Source: an uncultured Bacteroidales bacterium (lineage in GTDB: Bacteria > Bacteroidota > Bacteroidia > Bacteroidales > UBA932). From it: a stretch of DNA of 27,923 nt. The stretch covers positions 1-27,923 of the forward strand of contig CAMOGR010000233.1 in assembly GCA_946614205.1 (NCBI GenBank), in the 5' to 3' direction. The position numbers and the translations under genes are program-made. Shown here one piece after another: positions 1 to 6,641 of this stretch; positions within the stretch are counted from its first letter, which is position 1, and each line of letters begins with the position of its first letter. The notes under the pieces are model-generated. The model was not told the origin of the DNA and ran no database searches. It saw only the letters and a list, made by a program, of their open reading frames with translations.

Positions 1-1684
1 CGTAGGTGAAGCGGCAGGTGGAGTTGGCGTCTGGGTAGGAAGGTTCGCCCTTCTTCCATTCGAGCAGGGCAGCGGCAAAGTCCTTGGAGGCGCCGCGCAG
101 GTTCTCGCGTCCGGACATCAGGGCTCCGCGCAGGGGGCCGTACGCCTCGACGAGGGCGCGGGAAAGCGCGACTGCCGGGTCGGAGTCGAGCATCTTGGCG
201 GTAACGGGCTTGGCACCAAGCTTTTCCGCGCTTGTGAAGATGCTCTTGCGGTACATGTTGTCCACCAGCTTGCGGGTGTCCAGGCTCAGCAGGCTCTTGC
301 CGCCGAGCTTAATGGCCTCAGCAGGGTTTGCATTCTTCTTGTAGAAGTCTATCATGGCAATGGCGGCGTCGTGGTCGACGGTGGCGTCGAAGTCCTTGTA
401 GTAGTCCTTAAGGACCTCTACGCTCGCGTTTACGGCCTCCTGCACATTGGTCTCGGGATTCTTCTTCGCGGCCTCGAGCGCGGCTTTGTGCGCCTGGTCC
501 AAGGCAGCGGCGAAGCCCACCAGATCTATGCGGCCGATGCTCTCGCTGAGCAGAGTCGCCGTATGGTTGGCGTGTGCGCTTGCGGCAACGGCATCGCCTA
601 TGCGGGAAATGGCGTCGCCCCAGACAGCCTTGCGCCCGGCGTCGCTGTCAATCCAGGCCTGGAGTTCCTTCTCCTTCTGCAGCTCGCGTCCGATGATGTC
701 GAGGGCCTCGAAGGCTTCTTCCTCGCCGATCCACTTCTTCCAGCCGTTGGAGGAGCCGGCGTACTTGCTCGCATACTGCAGGCCCACCTTGTCGTTGGAA
801 CGCATGGCCTTCCAGATGACGTCCTGCCATGCGGTGCGGGCTGCGATGCGGATGTTGTTGGTGGCGAGCATTTCCTCGAGCTGTGCGGCTGTCTGGAAAC
901 GCTGCGTGCGTCCGGGATAGCCCATAATCATTGCGAAATCACCCTCCTGTACGCCCTTGAGCGATACTCCGAGGAACTGACGGGGTACCATGGGGACGTT
1001 CTCGGGGGAGTAGTCGGCGGGCTCGTTGCCGGGGCCTGCGTACACGCGGAACATGGAGAAGTCGCAGGTGTGGCGGGGCCACATCCAGTTGTCGGTCTCG
1101 CCGCCGAACTTGCCGCACGATGCCGGGGGAGCGCCCACGAAGCGCACGTCGCGGTAGATTTTGGAAACGATGAGATAATATACGTTTTCGTTGTAGAAAC
1201 TGGTGACGGTACACTGGCATCCGGGATTGGCCTCGCGGGCTTCCTTGATGAGCTCTTCACGGGATTTGCCGCCGGCAATTGCATCGGTGACGTCGGTCAT
1301 GCTCTGCAGGAAACGCACGGACAGTCCGGGGACGGGAATCTCCTCGCTCAGGCTCATCGCCCAGAAGCCGTCCTCCAGGTAGTTGTGCTCCGGAGTCGAG
1401 AGCGACTGGATGCTGCCGTAGCCGCAGTGATGGTTGGTGACGAGCAGGCCGCTGCCGGAGATAATCTCGCCGGTGCATCCTCCGCCGAACTGCACGACGG
1501 CGTCCTTGATGGAGGAGTGGTTGATGCTGTAAATCTGGTCAGGAGTCAGGCGGGAGCCGAGATTGCGCATAGCCTCGGCGTTCATCTGCTCCAGGAGGGG
1601 CAGGAGCCACATGCCCTCGTCGGCCTTCAGGGAGGCGGGGAGAAGCAGCAGGGCTGCTGCAAGAGTGGAGACAATACGTTTCAT
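1..1684 (-). CDS. S46 family dipeptidyl-peptidase (DPP7/DPP11 type), C-terminus outside window
   Basis: Exported serine exopeptidase that releases dipeptides from peptide N-termini, normally in the periplasm. 561 residues are visible; the family usually runs about 700-720, so roughly 150 are missing at the left edge. A signal peptide is seen at residues 1-21 (ending LKA before DEGMW). The catalytic His is H86 in TNHHCGYGSIQ, and the catalytic Asp is probably D208 in NWMWPRHTCDF, where the usual HTGDF has become HTCDF. The nucleophile (GNSGSP region) and the residue that separates Asp/Glu specificity (DPP11) from hydrophobic specificity (DPP7) lie in the missing part, so specificity cannot be called. 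The ATG at 1684 lies one base after the rnhB stop, so the two genes are probably co-transcribed and translationally coupled. Family assignment is firm. Confidence 0.95.
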   Translation of the reverse strand, partial: MKRIVSTLAAALLLLPASLKADEGMWLLPLLEQMNAEAMRNLGSRLTPDQIYSINHSSIKDAVVQFGGGCTGEIISGSGLLVTNHHCGYGSIQSLSTPEHNYLEDGFWAMSLSEEIPVPGLSVRFLQSMTDVTDAIAGGKSREELIKEAREANPGCQCTVTSFYNENVYYLIVSKIYRDVRFVGAPPASCGKFGGETDNWMWPRHTCDFSMFRVYAGPGNEPADYSPENVPMVPRQFLGVSLKGVQEGDFAMIMGYPGRTQRFQTAAQLEEMLATNNIRIAARTAWQDVIWKAMRSNDKVGLQYASKYAGSSNGWKKWIGEEEAFEALDIIGRELQKEKELQAWIDSDAGRKAVWGDAISRIGDAVAASAHANHTATLLSESIGRIDLVGFAAALDQAHKAALEAAKKNPETNVQEAVNASVEVLKDYYKDFDATVDHDAAIAMIDFYKKNANPAEAIKLGGKSLLSLDTRKLVDNMYRKSIFTSAEKLGAKPVTAKMLDSDPAVALSRALVEAYGPLRGALMSGRENLRGASKDFAAALLEWKKGEPSYPDANSTCRFTY

Positions 1685-1685
1685 A

Positions 1686-2300
1686 TCAATCGAATAGTGT
1701 TGGTTCGAGTTCTTTCGGATGGAAGCTCCTGCGGTGCTCCGGAGTCCAGCCCAGGCGCCTTATTGCGTCTATGTGTTCCCTGGTAGGATAACCGAAATTG
1801 TGCTCCCAGCCGTATCCGGGATACTGCTCTGCGAGCTTCTTCATGTGTGCGTCCCGTGCAGTCTTGGCGAGGACGGAAGCGGCTGCTATGCTTGCGTAGG
1901 TCGCATCTCCGTGGACTACGGTGGCGTACGGAATGCCTCCGTGGGGACGGAAGCGGTTGCCGTCGACAAGCAGGAAATCAGGCTTGATCTGCAGCCTGTC
2001 CACCGCCCGCTGCATGCCGGCGATGCTTGCTCCAAGGATGTTGAGGCGGTCGATTTCTTCAGCGCTTACGGCGACGACGGCCCATGCAAGCGCCTCTTTC
2101 CGGATGATTTCCTGCAGTTCGTCACGCCCACGCGCGGTCATCTGCTTGGAGTCGTTGAGGAGCGGGTGTCGGAAACCCTGCGGCAGGATGACGGCGGCGG
2201 CGAATACGGGGCCGGCCAGAGGACCGCGTCCCGCCTCGTCGAGTCCGGCCTCCAGACGGCCGGGGGCCATGAATTCCTTGAGGTGTAGCAGGTGCTTCAC
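1686..2300 (-). CDS. rnhB: Ribonuclease HII
   Basis: Cytoplasmic endonuclease that cuts the RNA strand of RNA/DNA hybrids and single ribonucleotides in DNA. All four metal-binding acidic residues can be placed against E. coli RNase HII: D21 and E22 in DEAGRGPLAGPV, D113 in LLVDGNRF, and D132 in VVHGDATYASIAAASVLAK. NDSK (49-52) and the C-terminal HRRSFHP motif are also present. Length of 204 residues is normal. The start is uncertain: the frame opens with GTG at 2300, only 5 nt from a -7 box; an ATG at 2270 (MAPGRLEAG) is the alternative and would leave a short leader. Homology to the family N-terminus upstream of LEAG slightly favours the GTG. It lies 17 nt after the XRE gene and 1 nt before the S46 peptidase gene. 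Confidence 0.93.
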   Translation of the reverse strand: MKHLLHLKEFMAPGRLEAGLDEAGRGPLAGPVFAAAVILPQGFRHPLLNDSKQMTARGRDELQEIIRKEALAWAVVAVSAEEIDRLNILGASIAGMQRAVDRLQIKPDFLLVDGNRFRPHGGIPYATVVHGDATYASIAAASVLAKTARDAHMKKLAEQYPGYGWEHNFGYPTREHIDAIRRLGWTPEHRRSFHPKELEPTLFD

Positions 2301-2304
2301 ACCG

Positions 2305-2312
2305 CAAAGTTA
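2305..2312 (-). promoter_or_regulatory. -7 box upstream of rnhB
   Basis: Read on the minus strand the eight bases are TAACTTTG, a full match to the Bacteroidota -7 consensus TAnnTTTG. It fills the short gap between the XRE gene and rnhB. No convincing TTG lies 19-21 nt upstream, so strength is doubtful and rnhB may also be read from the XRE promoter. Confidence 0.45.
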
Positions 2313-2317
2313 ATCAA

Positions 2318-2650
2318 TTATTTTTTACTCAGTTTATCGATTTTGGCGGACAGGAGTTCAATGACATTCCGCAGGTCTTTCACCTCCTCCGAGAGTTCGT
2401 ATACCTTGTCTTCCACGCCGGCCTCCCTGAGTATGCCGGACCTCAGGTCTCCGTCCAGGTCCAGGATGTCTTCCGGGGAGAAACCGGTGGCCCGCATGAA
2501 TTTTCTCGCGTTGGGGGTGAACATGTGCGTGTCACCCCTTTCGAAGCGCCCGTATGTGGAGCGCTGTATGCCCATCATGTCGGCCATCTCTTCCTGGTTC
2601 TTGCCCAGTCTTTTTCTCAGCAGCCGTATGTTGACGTGATACTTGTCCAT
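2318..2650 (-). CDS. Small XRE-family helix-turn-helix regulator with C-terminal coiled coil
   Basis: 110-residue probable DNA-binding protein. Residues about 6-60 have the Cro/C1 HTH pattern: IRLLRKRLGKNQEEMADMMG, then QRSTYGRFERGDT, the recognition-helix region. Residues about 80-108 form a charged heptad-like helix (VYELSEEVKDLRNVIELL), suggesting a dimerising coiled coil. The frame is open back to 2926, but the ATG at 2650 is preferred: it begins where the HTH fold begins, and a perfect -7 box lies 21 nt upstream. Targets are unknown; rnhB and the S46 gene follow directly, so autoregulation of this group is possible but not shown. Confidence 0.85.
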   Translation of the reverse strand: MDKYHVNIRLLRKRLGKNQEEMADMMGIQRSTYGRFERGDTHMFTPNARKFMRATGFSPEDILDLDGDLRSGILREAGVEDKVYELSEEVKDLRNVIELLSAKIDKLSKK

Positions 2651-2670
2651 TGTCCGTTTTTTGGTGTCAT

Positions 2671-2678
2671 CAAAGTTA
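2671..2678 (-). promoter_or_regulatory. -7 box of the XRE gene
   Basis: Minus-strand TAACTTTG, identical to TAnnTTTG, ends 20 nt before the ATG at 2650 and gives a leader of about 14 nt. No clear TTG is seen at the expected upstream distance. This placement supports the chosen start codon. Confidence 0.5.
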
Positions 2679-2786
2679 CGCCATCCCGGCGGGCTGCGCC
2701 ACGTCATTTTTGAGCACATCTGGCTATAAAAATCAGACAATTTCTTAAAAAATCGTAAAAATCTTGTCCGTACCCCCGGCGTTTTC

Positions 2787-2817
2787 TTGCTCTTTGGCCG
2801 CGGGATGTCCATATTTG
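2787..2817 (+). promoter_or_regulatory. Promoter of the 58-residue gene
   Basis: TTG at 2787-2789, a 20-nt spacer, and CATATTTG at 2810-2817, seven of eight matches to the Bacteroidota -7 consensus TAnnTTTG. The ATG follows 22 nt downstream, which fits a short leader. Confidence 0.55.
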
Positions 2818-2839
2818 CAGCACATAAAACCGTCCCCCC

Positions 2840-3016
2840 ATGAGAACAGAAATCTACACCCGTTTTTCCTCCCTTGTCCAGACAGGGCTCTATGTCAGTT
2901 ACGAAGAAATCTGCCGCGTCCTGCACGTCTGCCCGGACGACCTCGACGAACTGCTGGAGGCCGAGTTGGGCTGCTCAGGCTCTCAGCTTGTGGATTATTT
3001 TGGCAATCAGCAATAA
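2840..3016 (+). CDS. Small protein of unknown function, 58 residues
   Basis: ATG at 2840, TAA at 3014-3016. The protein begins MRTEIYTRFSSLVQTG and ends QLVDYFGNQQ; it is mostly predicted helix, with no signal peptide or membrane segment. The middle (VSYEEICRVLHVCPDDLDEL) looks like two packed helices of HTH-like size, but no family can be named. Reasons to call it real: its own well-spaced promoter, a 23-nt leader, and sensible amino-acid composition with no unusual codons. It lies just upstream of the EF-G paralog, and that gene's promoter overlaps its last codons. It may be a small regulator or a conserved hypothetical protein; no function is claimed. Confidence 0.7.
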   Translation: MRTEIYTRFSSLVQTGLYVSYEEICRVLHVCPDDLDELLEAELGCSGSQLVDYFGNQQ

Positions 3017-3030
3017 AATTATTAGATTTG
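3000..3030 (+). promoter_or_regulatory. Promoter of the EF-G paralog
   Basis: TTG at 3000-3002, exactly 20 nt, then TAGATTTG at 3023-3030, a perfect TAnnTTTG. The leader to the ATG at 3062 would be about 25 nt. The upstream element lies within the 3' end of the 58-residue gene, so the GTPase can be expressed independently of it. Confidence 0.7.
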
Positions 3031-3047
3031 CAAGCTTTGATAATCTA
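3023..3047. promoter_or_regulatory. Inverted repeat over the EF-G paralog start site
   Basis: TAGATT (3023-3028) and AATCTA (3042-3047) are perfect inverted copies around a nearly concentric AAGCTT (3032-3037). The repeat overlaps the -7 box and the expected transcription start, a position typical of an operator. Only 6 bp per arm, so chance is possible. Confidence 0.3.
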
Positions 3048-3061
3048 CAACACCATATAAG

Positions 3062-5155
3062 ATGAAAGAATACACTACCAAAGACGTACGCAACGTAGTC
3101 CTTCTCGGCGCCACCAAGTCCGGCAAGACTACGCTCGCCGAGGCTATGCTCTTCGAGGGAAAGGTCATCCCCCGCATGGGTACTATCGAGGACAAGAACA
3201 CCCTGTCCGACAGCAACGAGCTGGAGAAGCTCAACCAGCGTTCCATCTATGCAACCCCCCTGTACGCTGAGTACCAGGGCTGCAAGATCAACTTCATCGA
3301 CGCTCCCGGTTCCGACGACTTCATCGGCGGAGCCTATTCTGCTTTCCGCGTATGCGAGAGCGGTGTGCTTCTCGTCAACGCACAGCAGGGCGTAGAGGTC
3401 GGAACCGATGCATTTGTCCGCCGCGCAGAGGAGCAGAAACTCCCCATGATCATTGCGGTCAGCCAGCTCGACGCCGACAAGGCCGACTGGGACAACGTTC
3501 AGAACTCCCTCAAGGAGACCTTCGGCGGCAAGATGGTGAACGTCCAGTTCCCCGACGCCACCGGAGCTGCATTCGGCGGCATCATCGACGTCCTCACCAT
3601 GAAGTACTACAAGGGCGGCGAGGTTCTCGACATCCCCGCACAGTTCGCCGACCAGGCCGAGGAATACCGCCAGGAACTCATCGAGAAGGCTGCCGAGTTC
3701 GACGACGCCCTCATGGAGAAGTTCTTCGAGGAAGGCACCCTCAGCGAGGAGGAAATCCACGGTGGTCTCAATAAAGGTATCGTCAGCGGTGATGTCTATC
3801 CCGTCTTCTGCGTCTGTGGCAAGAAGGACGTCGGCGTCGGCCGCCTCCTCGAGTTCATCCGCGACGTGGCACCCGCACCTGCAGTCAAGGAGGACGGCCC
3901 CACTTCCATCTTCATCTACAAGAACGACGTCGAGCAGCACCTCGGAGAGGTTTCCTACTTCAAGGTGATGAGCGGCACCCTCACCGCAGGCATGGACCTC
4001 GAGGATCCCGTCTCCGGCGGCAAGGACCGTCTGAGCGCCATCTACGCCGTTGCCGGTTCCAAGAAGGAGTCCGTCACCAGCCTCCACGCCGGTGACTTCG
4101 GCTGCGCCGTCAAGCTCAAGAACAGCAAGTCCAGCACCACTCTCGCCGCTCCAGGTTCAGACATCGTCTACGACCGCATCCAGTATCCCGCTCCCAAGTA
4201 CCGCTGCGCCATCAAGGCCAAGGTCCAGCAGGACGACCAGAAGCTCGGCGACGCCCTCAAGAAGATTTCTTCCCAGGATCCCACCGTGGTCGTGGAGTAC
4301 TCCAAGGAGCTCCGCCAGACCATCCTCAGCGGCAACGGCGAGCAGCACATCAACATCGTCAAGTGGCGTCTGAACAACGAGTTCGGCCTCGAGGTCGAGC
4401 TCTTCGCCCCCAAGGTTCCCTACCGTGAGACCATCACCAAGGTCGCATGCGCGCAGTACCGTCACAAGAAGCAGTCCGGCGGCGCCGGCCAGTTCGGTGA
4501 GGTTCACCTCCTCGTCTGCCCTGCAGAGGGTGAGCTCAACACCAAGTTCATGATCAACGGCAAGGAGACCCAGCTGAACATCAAGACCCAGGATATCACC
4601 GAGCTCGAATGGGGCGGCAAACTGGAGTTCTACAACTGCGTCGTCGGCGGTTCCATCGACCTCGGCTTCATGCCCGCCATCCTCAAGGGTATCAAGGAGA
4701 GAATGGTCGAGGGTCCTCTTACCGGTTCCTACGCCCGCGACATCCGCGTCTTCGTGTACGACGGCAAGATGCACCCTGTCGATTCCAAGGAAATCGCCTT
4801 CATCATCGCCGGCCGCAACGCATTCAGGGAGGCCTTCCGCAACGCCGGACCCAAGATTCTCGAGCCTATCTACAACGTCGAGGTCATGACCCCGAGCGAG
4901 TATCAGGGCGCCGTCATGAGCGACCTGCAGAACCGCCGCGGCATGCTGGGCGACATGGGCGCAGACAAGGGCTTCGCCATCCTCAAGGCCCGCGTGCCTC
5001 TGGCAGAGCTCTACCGCTACTCCACCACCCTGAGCTCCCTCACCGCAGGAAGCGCCACCTTCACCATGGAGTTCGCCGACTACCAGCCGGTTCCCGGAGA
5101 TGTCCAGACCAAGCTCCTCGCAGACTACGCTGCCCAGGAGAAGGACGAAGACTAA
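3062..5155 (+). CDS. EF-G family translational GTPase paralog (EF-G2-like) with altered GTPase motifs
   Basis: 697 residues, full length for EF-G, with GTPase, EF-Tu domain-2-like and EF-G domains III-V. The P-loop is GATKSGKTT (16-24). The switch II motif is DAPGS (80-84), whereas canonical EF-G has DTPGH: the catalytic His is Ser here. The guanine-recognition motif NKxD is SQLD (134-137). Domain IV/V sequences such as GGAGQFGEV and NRRGMLGDMG are well preserved, so ribosome binding is likely retained. Bacteroides thetaiotaomicron has an EF-G2 reported to support translation without GTPase activity under carbon starvation; this protein fits that class, by inference. It has its own promoter and probable operator, and ends at a hairpin terminator. 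It is unlikely to be the main EF-G (fusA) or the tetracycline-resistance TetQ/TetM type. Confidence 0.92.
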   Translation: MKEYTTKDVRNVVLLGATKSGKTTLAEAMLFEGKVIPRMGTIEDKNTLSDSNELEKLNQRSIYATPLYAEYQGCKINFIDAPGSDDFIGGAYSAFRVCESGVLLVNAQQGVEVGTDAFVRRAEEQKLPMIIAVSQLDADKADWDNVQNSLKETFGGKMVNVQFPDATGAAFGGIIDVLTMKYYKGGEVLDIPAQFADQAEEYRQELIEKAAEFDDALMEKFFEEGTLSEEEIHGGLNKGIVSGDVYPVFCVCGKKDVGVGRLLEFIRDVAPAPAVKEDGPTSIFIYKNDVEQHLGEVSYFKVMSGTLTAGMDLEDPVSGGKDRLSAIYAVAGSKKESVTSLHAGDFGCAVKLKNSKSSTTLAAPGSDIVYDRIQYPAPKYRCAIKAKVQQDDQKLGDALKKISSQDPTVVVEYSKELRQTILSGNGEQHINIVKWRLNNEFGLEVELFAPKVPYRETITKVACAQYRHKKQSGGAGQFGEVHLLVCPAEGELNTKFMINGKETQLNIKTQDITELEWGGKLEFYNCVVGGSIDLGFMPAILKGIKERMVEGPLTGSYARDIRVFVYDGKMHPVDSKEIAFIIAGRNAFREAFRNAGPKILEPIYNVEVMTPSEYQGAVMSDLQNRRGMLGDMGADKGFAILKARVPLAELYRYSTTLSSLTAGSATFTMEFADYQPVPGDVQTKLLADYAAQEKDED

Positions 5156-5178
5156 TCCTTTTGAATACCATAAAGCAG

Positions 5179-5206
5179 CCGGGCCGCCCAGAAATGGACG
5201 GCCCGG
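5179..5206. terminator. Bidirectional hairpin terminator
   Basis: CCGGGCCG (5179-5186) and CGGCCCGG (5199-5206) form a perfect 8-bp GC stem with a 12-nt loop, extendable by two pairs past one mismatch. It lies between the convergent EF-G paralog and serpin genes. The T-run is weak on either side, so termination may be partly Rho-dependent. Confidence 0.7.
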
Positions 5207-5230
5207 TGTCGTTGTATGCGGAGCGCAGGT

Positions 5231-6532
5231 CTATTTGCCTGTGTACGCGCCCTCGAAGAGGATGGTGCCTGAGGTTTCTTCTCCTATGATGAAGACGAAC
5301 GGGTGGTCGGCATAGAAATAGACCCTCTTGGGCTCTTCCTGGGGCGGGCCCGGGGCCGTTTCTCCGGCCATCTGCACCACCGTTACGGCCGCGGCTTCGG
5401 TACCCCATTCCGCAACGGAAATCTTGGCTTTCTGGATGACGTTCTCTATCCAGAAGTACCAGCCTTCTTCCGAGGCGGTGAACATCTTGTCGAACTCTGC
5501 CTGACCGCGCTTGAATGCCTTTTTGACGCCAAGCCGGGCAAGGGATTCGGAGAGGTCGAACTTGTTCTCGATGTCGAATTTTGGGAGCTTGACGTAGACT
5601 TCGGCGTCTGACTTGAAGGAGGCGAGTATGTCGCTCCATGCCGTGCTGCCGAGTTTGTCGACGAGGTTTTTGAGGTCGTTGCCGTCGGGAAGGAGTATGT
5701 ACATGCGGAACTTGCCGCCGGCGTAGGGAAGCGACAGGACGCGGTAGCCGTCCATCTCTGCGTACTGGTGGTAACGCATGTTGTTCATGTACTTGACCAT
5801 TATGTCCGAGCCGTCGGAACGGGTGAACCTGTCTTTCTTGGTGGCAAGTTCTTCAAACATGGGATCGTATTCACTGCCGGACCATTTGGCTTTGAAATAC
5901 AGGGCGTTGAGAAGGAATGCGGCGGCGTCGGGAGAGATGTCCGAGGCGTCCAGCACGTTGTCGATGAATCCGTCGGTATTGCGTGACGCCCACCTGTTGA
6001 CGCGGGACGCTATGGTGCCCGGGGATGTGAAGGCCATGTTCTCGACGGCGGCGTAATAGTTTTCCTCTATGGTTTTCTTGAAGTCGGGGTAGAGGGTGAA
6101 TACGTCGTTGACCAGCATGGCGTCGGTGAGCTTGAGCGTTACGTCCAGGTCTACTGCCGGGAGCTGCTCAAGCATCTTCTTGCTGTATGCGTTGAGGGCG
6201 TCGATGCCCTCGCTGCCGAAGCCCAGGAAGTCTGTGATTTCCTGGAGGGTTTCGCCGCTGGCGCCGTTGGCGGTCATGGCCAGGGCGTACTGCAGGCTGA
6301 GGGGAGAGATTACGAGGTTGCTGCCGTCGAACATGTCGCCGAGAAAGCGGAAAGCCATCTGGTTGCCGGCGTTCACGTATCCTTGCTCGGTCTCGTTCAG
6401 GGCGACTTTGGTGATTTGTTCCGTGGGCACAGGGAACTTGACGGAAAAACTGCCGTCGGGGTTGTCTATGCTGAAATACTCGCATCCTGCAAGCAGTGAG
6501 AGGGCGGAAAAGAAGATGAAAAGTTTTTTCAT
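5231..6532 (-). CDS. Serpin lipoprotein (serine protease inhibitor)
   Basis: 433 residues. Lipobox LLAGC with lipidated C17, so it is anchored in a membrane and probably surface-exposed. The serpin fold (about 50-433) is recognisable by ISPLSLQYALAMTANGA, the shutter strand LLNALYFKAKW and the C-terminal HPFVFII. The reactive-centre hinge EWGTEAAAVT (375-384) matches the inhibitory consensus (Gly at P15, Thr at P14, small residues P12-P10), so it should be a working suicide inhibitor rather than a storage serpin. By counting from P17, P1 falls near E391 (MAG-E-T), but the loop is longer than in mammalian serpins and the scissile bond could instead be near M388. Promoter at 6554-6583. A likely role is protection against host or competitor proteases. 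Confidence 0.94.
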   Translation of the reverse strand: MKKLFIFFSALSLLAGCEYFSIDNPDGSFSVKFPVPTEQITKVALNETEQGYVNAGNQMAFRFLGDMFDGSNLVISPLSLQYALAMTANGASGETLQEITDFLGFGSEGIDALNAYSKKMLEQLPAVDLDVTLKLTDAMLVNDVFTLYPDFKKTIEENYYAAVENMAFTSPGTIASRVNRWASRNTDGFIDNVLDASDISPDAAAFLLNALYFKAKWSGSEYDPMFEELATKKDRFTRSDGSDIMVKYMNNMRYHQYAEMDGYRVLSLPYAGGKFRMYILLPDGNDLKNLVDKLGSTAWSDILASFKSDAEVYVKLPKFDIENKFDLSESLARLGVKKAFKRGQAEFDKMFTASEEGWYFWIENVIQKAKISVAEWGTEAAAVTVVQMAGETAPGPPQEEPKRVYFYADHPFVFIIGEETSGTILFEGAYTGK

Positions 6533-6553
6533 ATCACGAAAAATATGGATTGG

Positions 6554-6583
6554 TAAAGATACTCATTTATCAATATAATCCAA
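6554..6583 (-). promoter_or_regulatory. Promoter of the serpin gene
   Basis: On the minus strand: TTG (6583-6581), 19-nt spacer, TATCTTTA (6561-6554), seven of eight matches to TAnnTTTG, followed by the ATG 21 nt downstream of the box. It is divergent from the promoter of the fusion gene in the same 109-bp gap. Confidence 0.55.
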
Positions 6584-6625
6584 GAGCCCGGGTATTCTTG
6601 CACGACAGGTATGGATAATAATTCG

Positions 6626-6633
6626 TATCTTTG
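6626..6633 (+). promoter_or_regulatory. -7 box of the S51/ATP-grasp fusion gene, near-leaderless arrangement
   Basis: TATCTTTG is a perfect TAnnTTTG and ends only 8 nt before the ATG at 6642. With the usual start distance the message would begin at or within a few bases of the ATG. The nearest TTG (6598-6600) is 25 nt upstream, longer than normal. Confidence 0.5.
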
Positions 6634-6641
6634 CATCCCGT

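Noticed and set aside
371..1786. Plus-strand open frame of 471 codons
   Set aside because: It is antisense to the S46 peptidase, which has clear motifs; the frame is open because of GC-rich third positions and its protein is low-complexity (Gly, Val, Ala, Leu).
2651..2926. N-terminal extension of the XRE protein to 202 residues
   Set aside because: The extra 92 residues resemble no domain, would cover the 58-residue gene's promoter and start, and lie upstream of a perfect -7 box placed for the ATG at 2650.
2975..4087. Minus-strand open frame of 370 codons
   Set aside because: Antisense to the EF-G paralog, with Leu/Val/Asp/Glu-rich sequence and no recognisable domain.
3062..5155. Tetracycline ribosomal-protection protein (TetQ/TetM type)
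   Set aside because: Such proteins keep a working GTPase centre (DTPGH, NKxD); this one has DAPGS and SQLD, and the context shows no mobile element or resistance operon.
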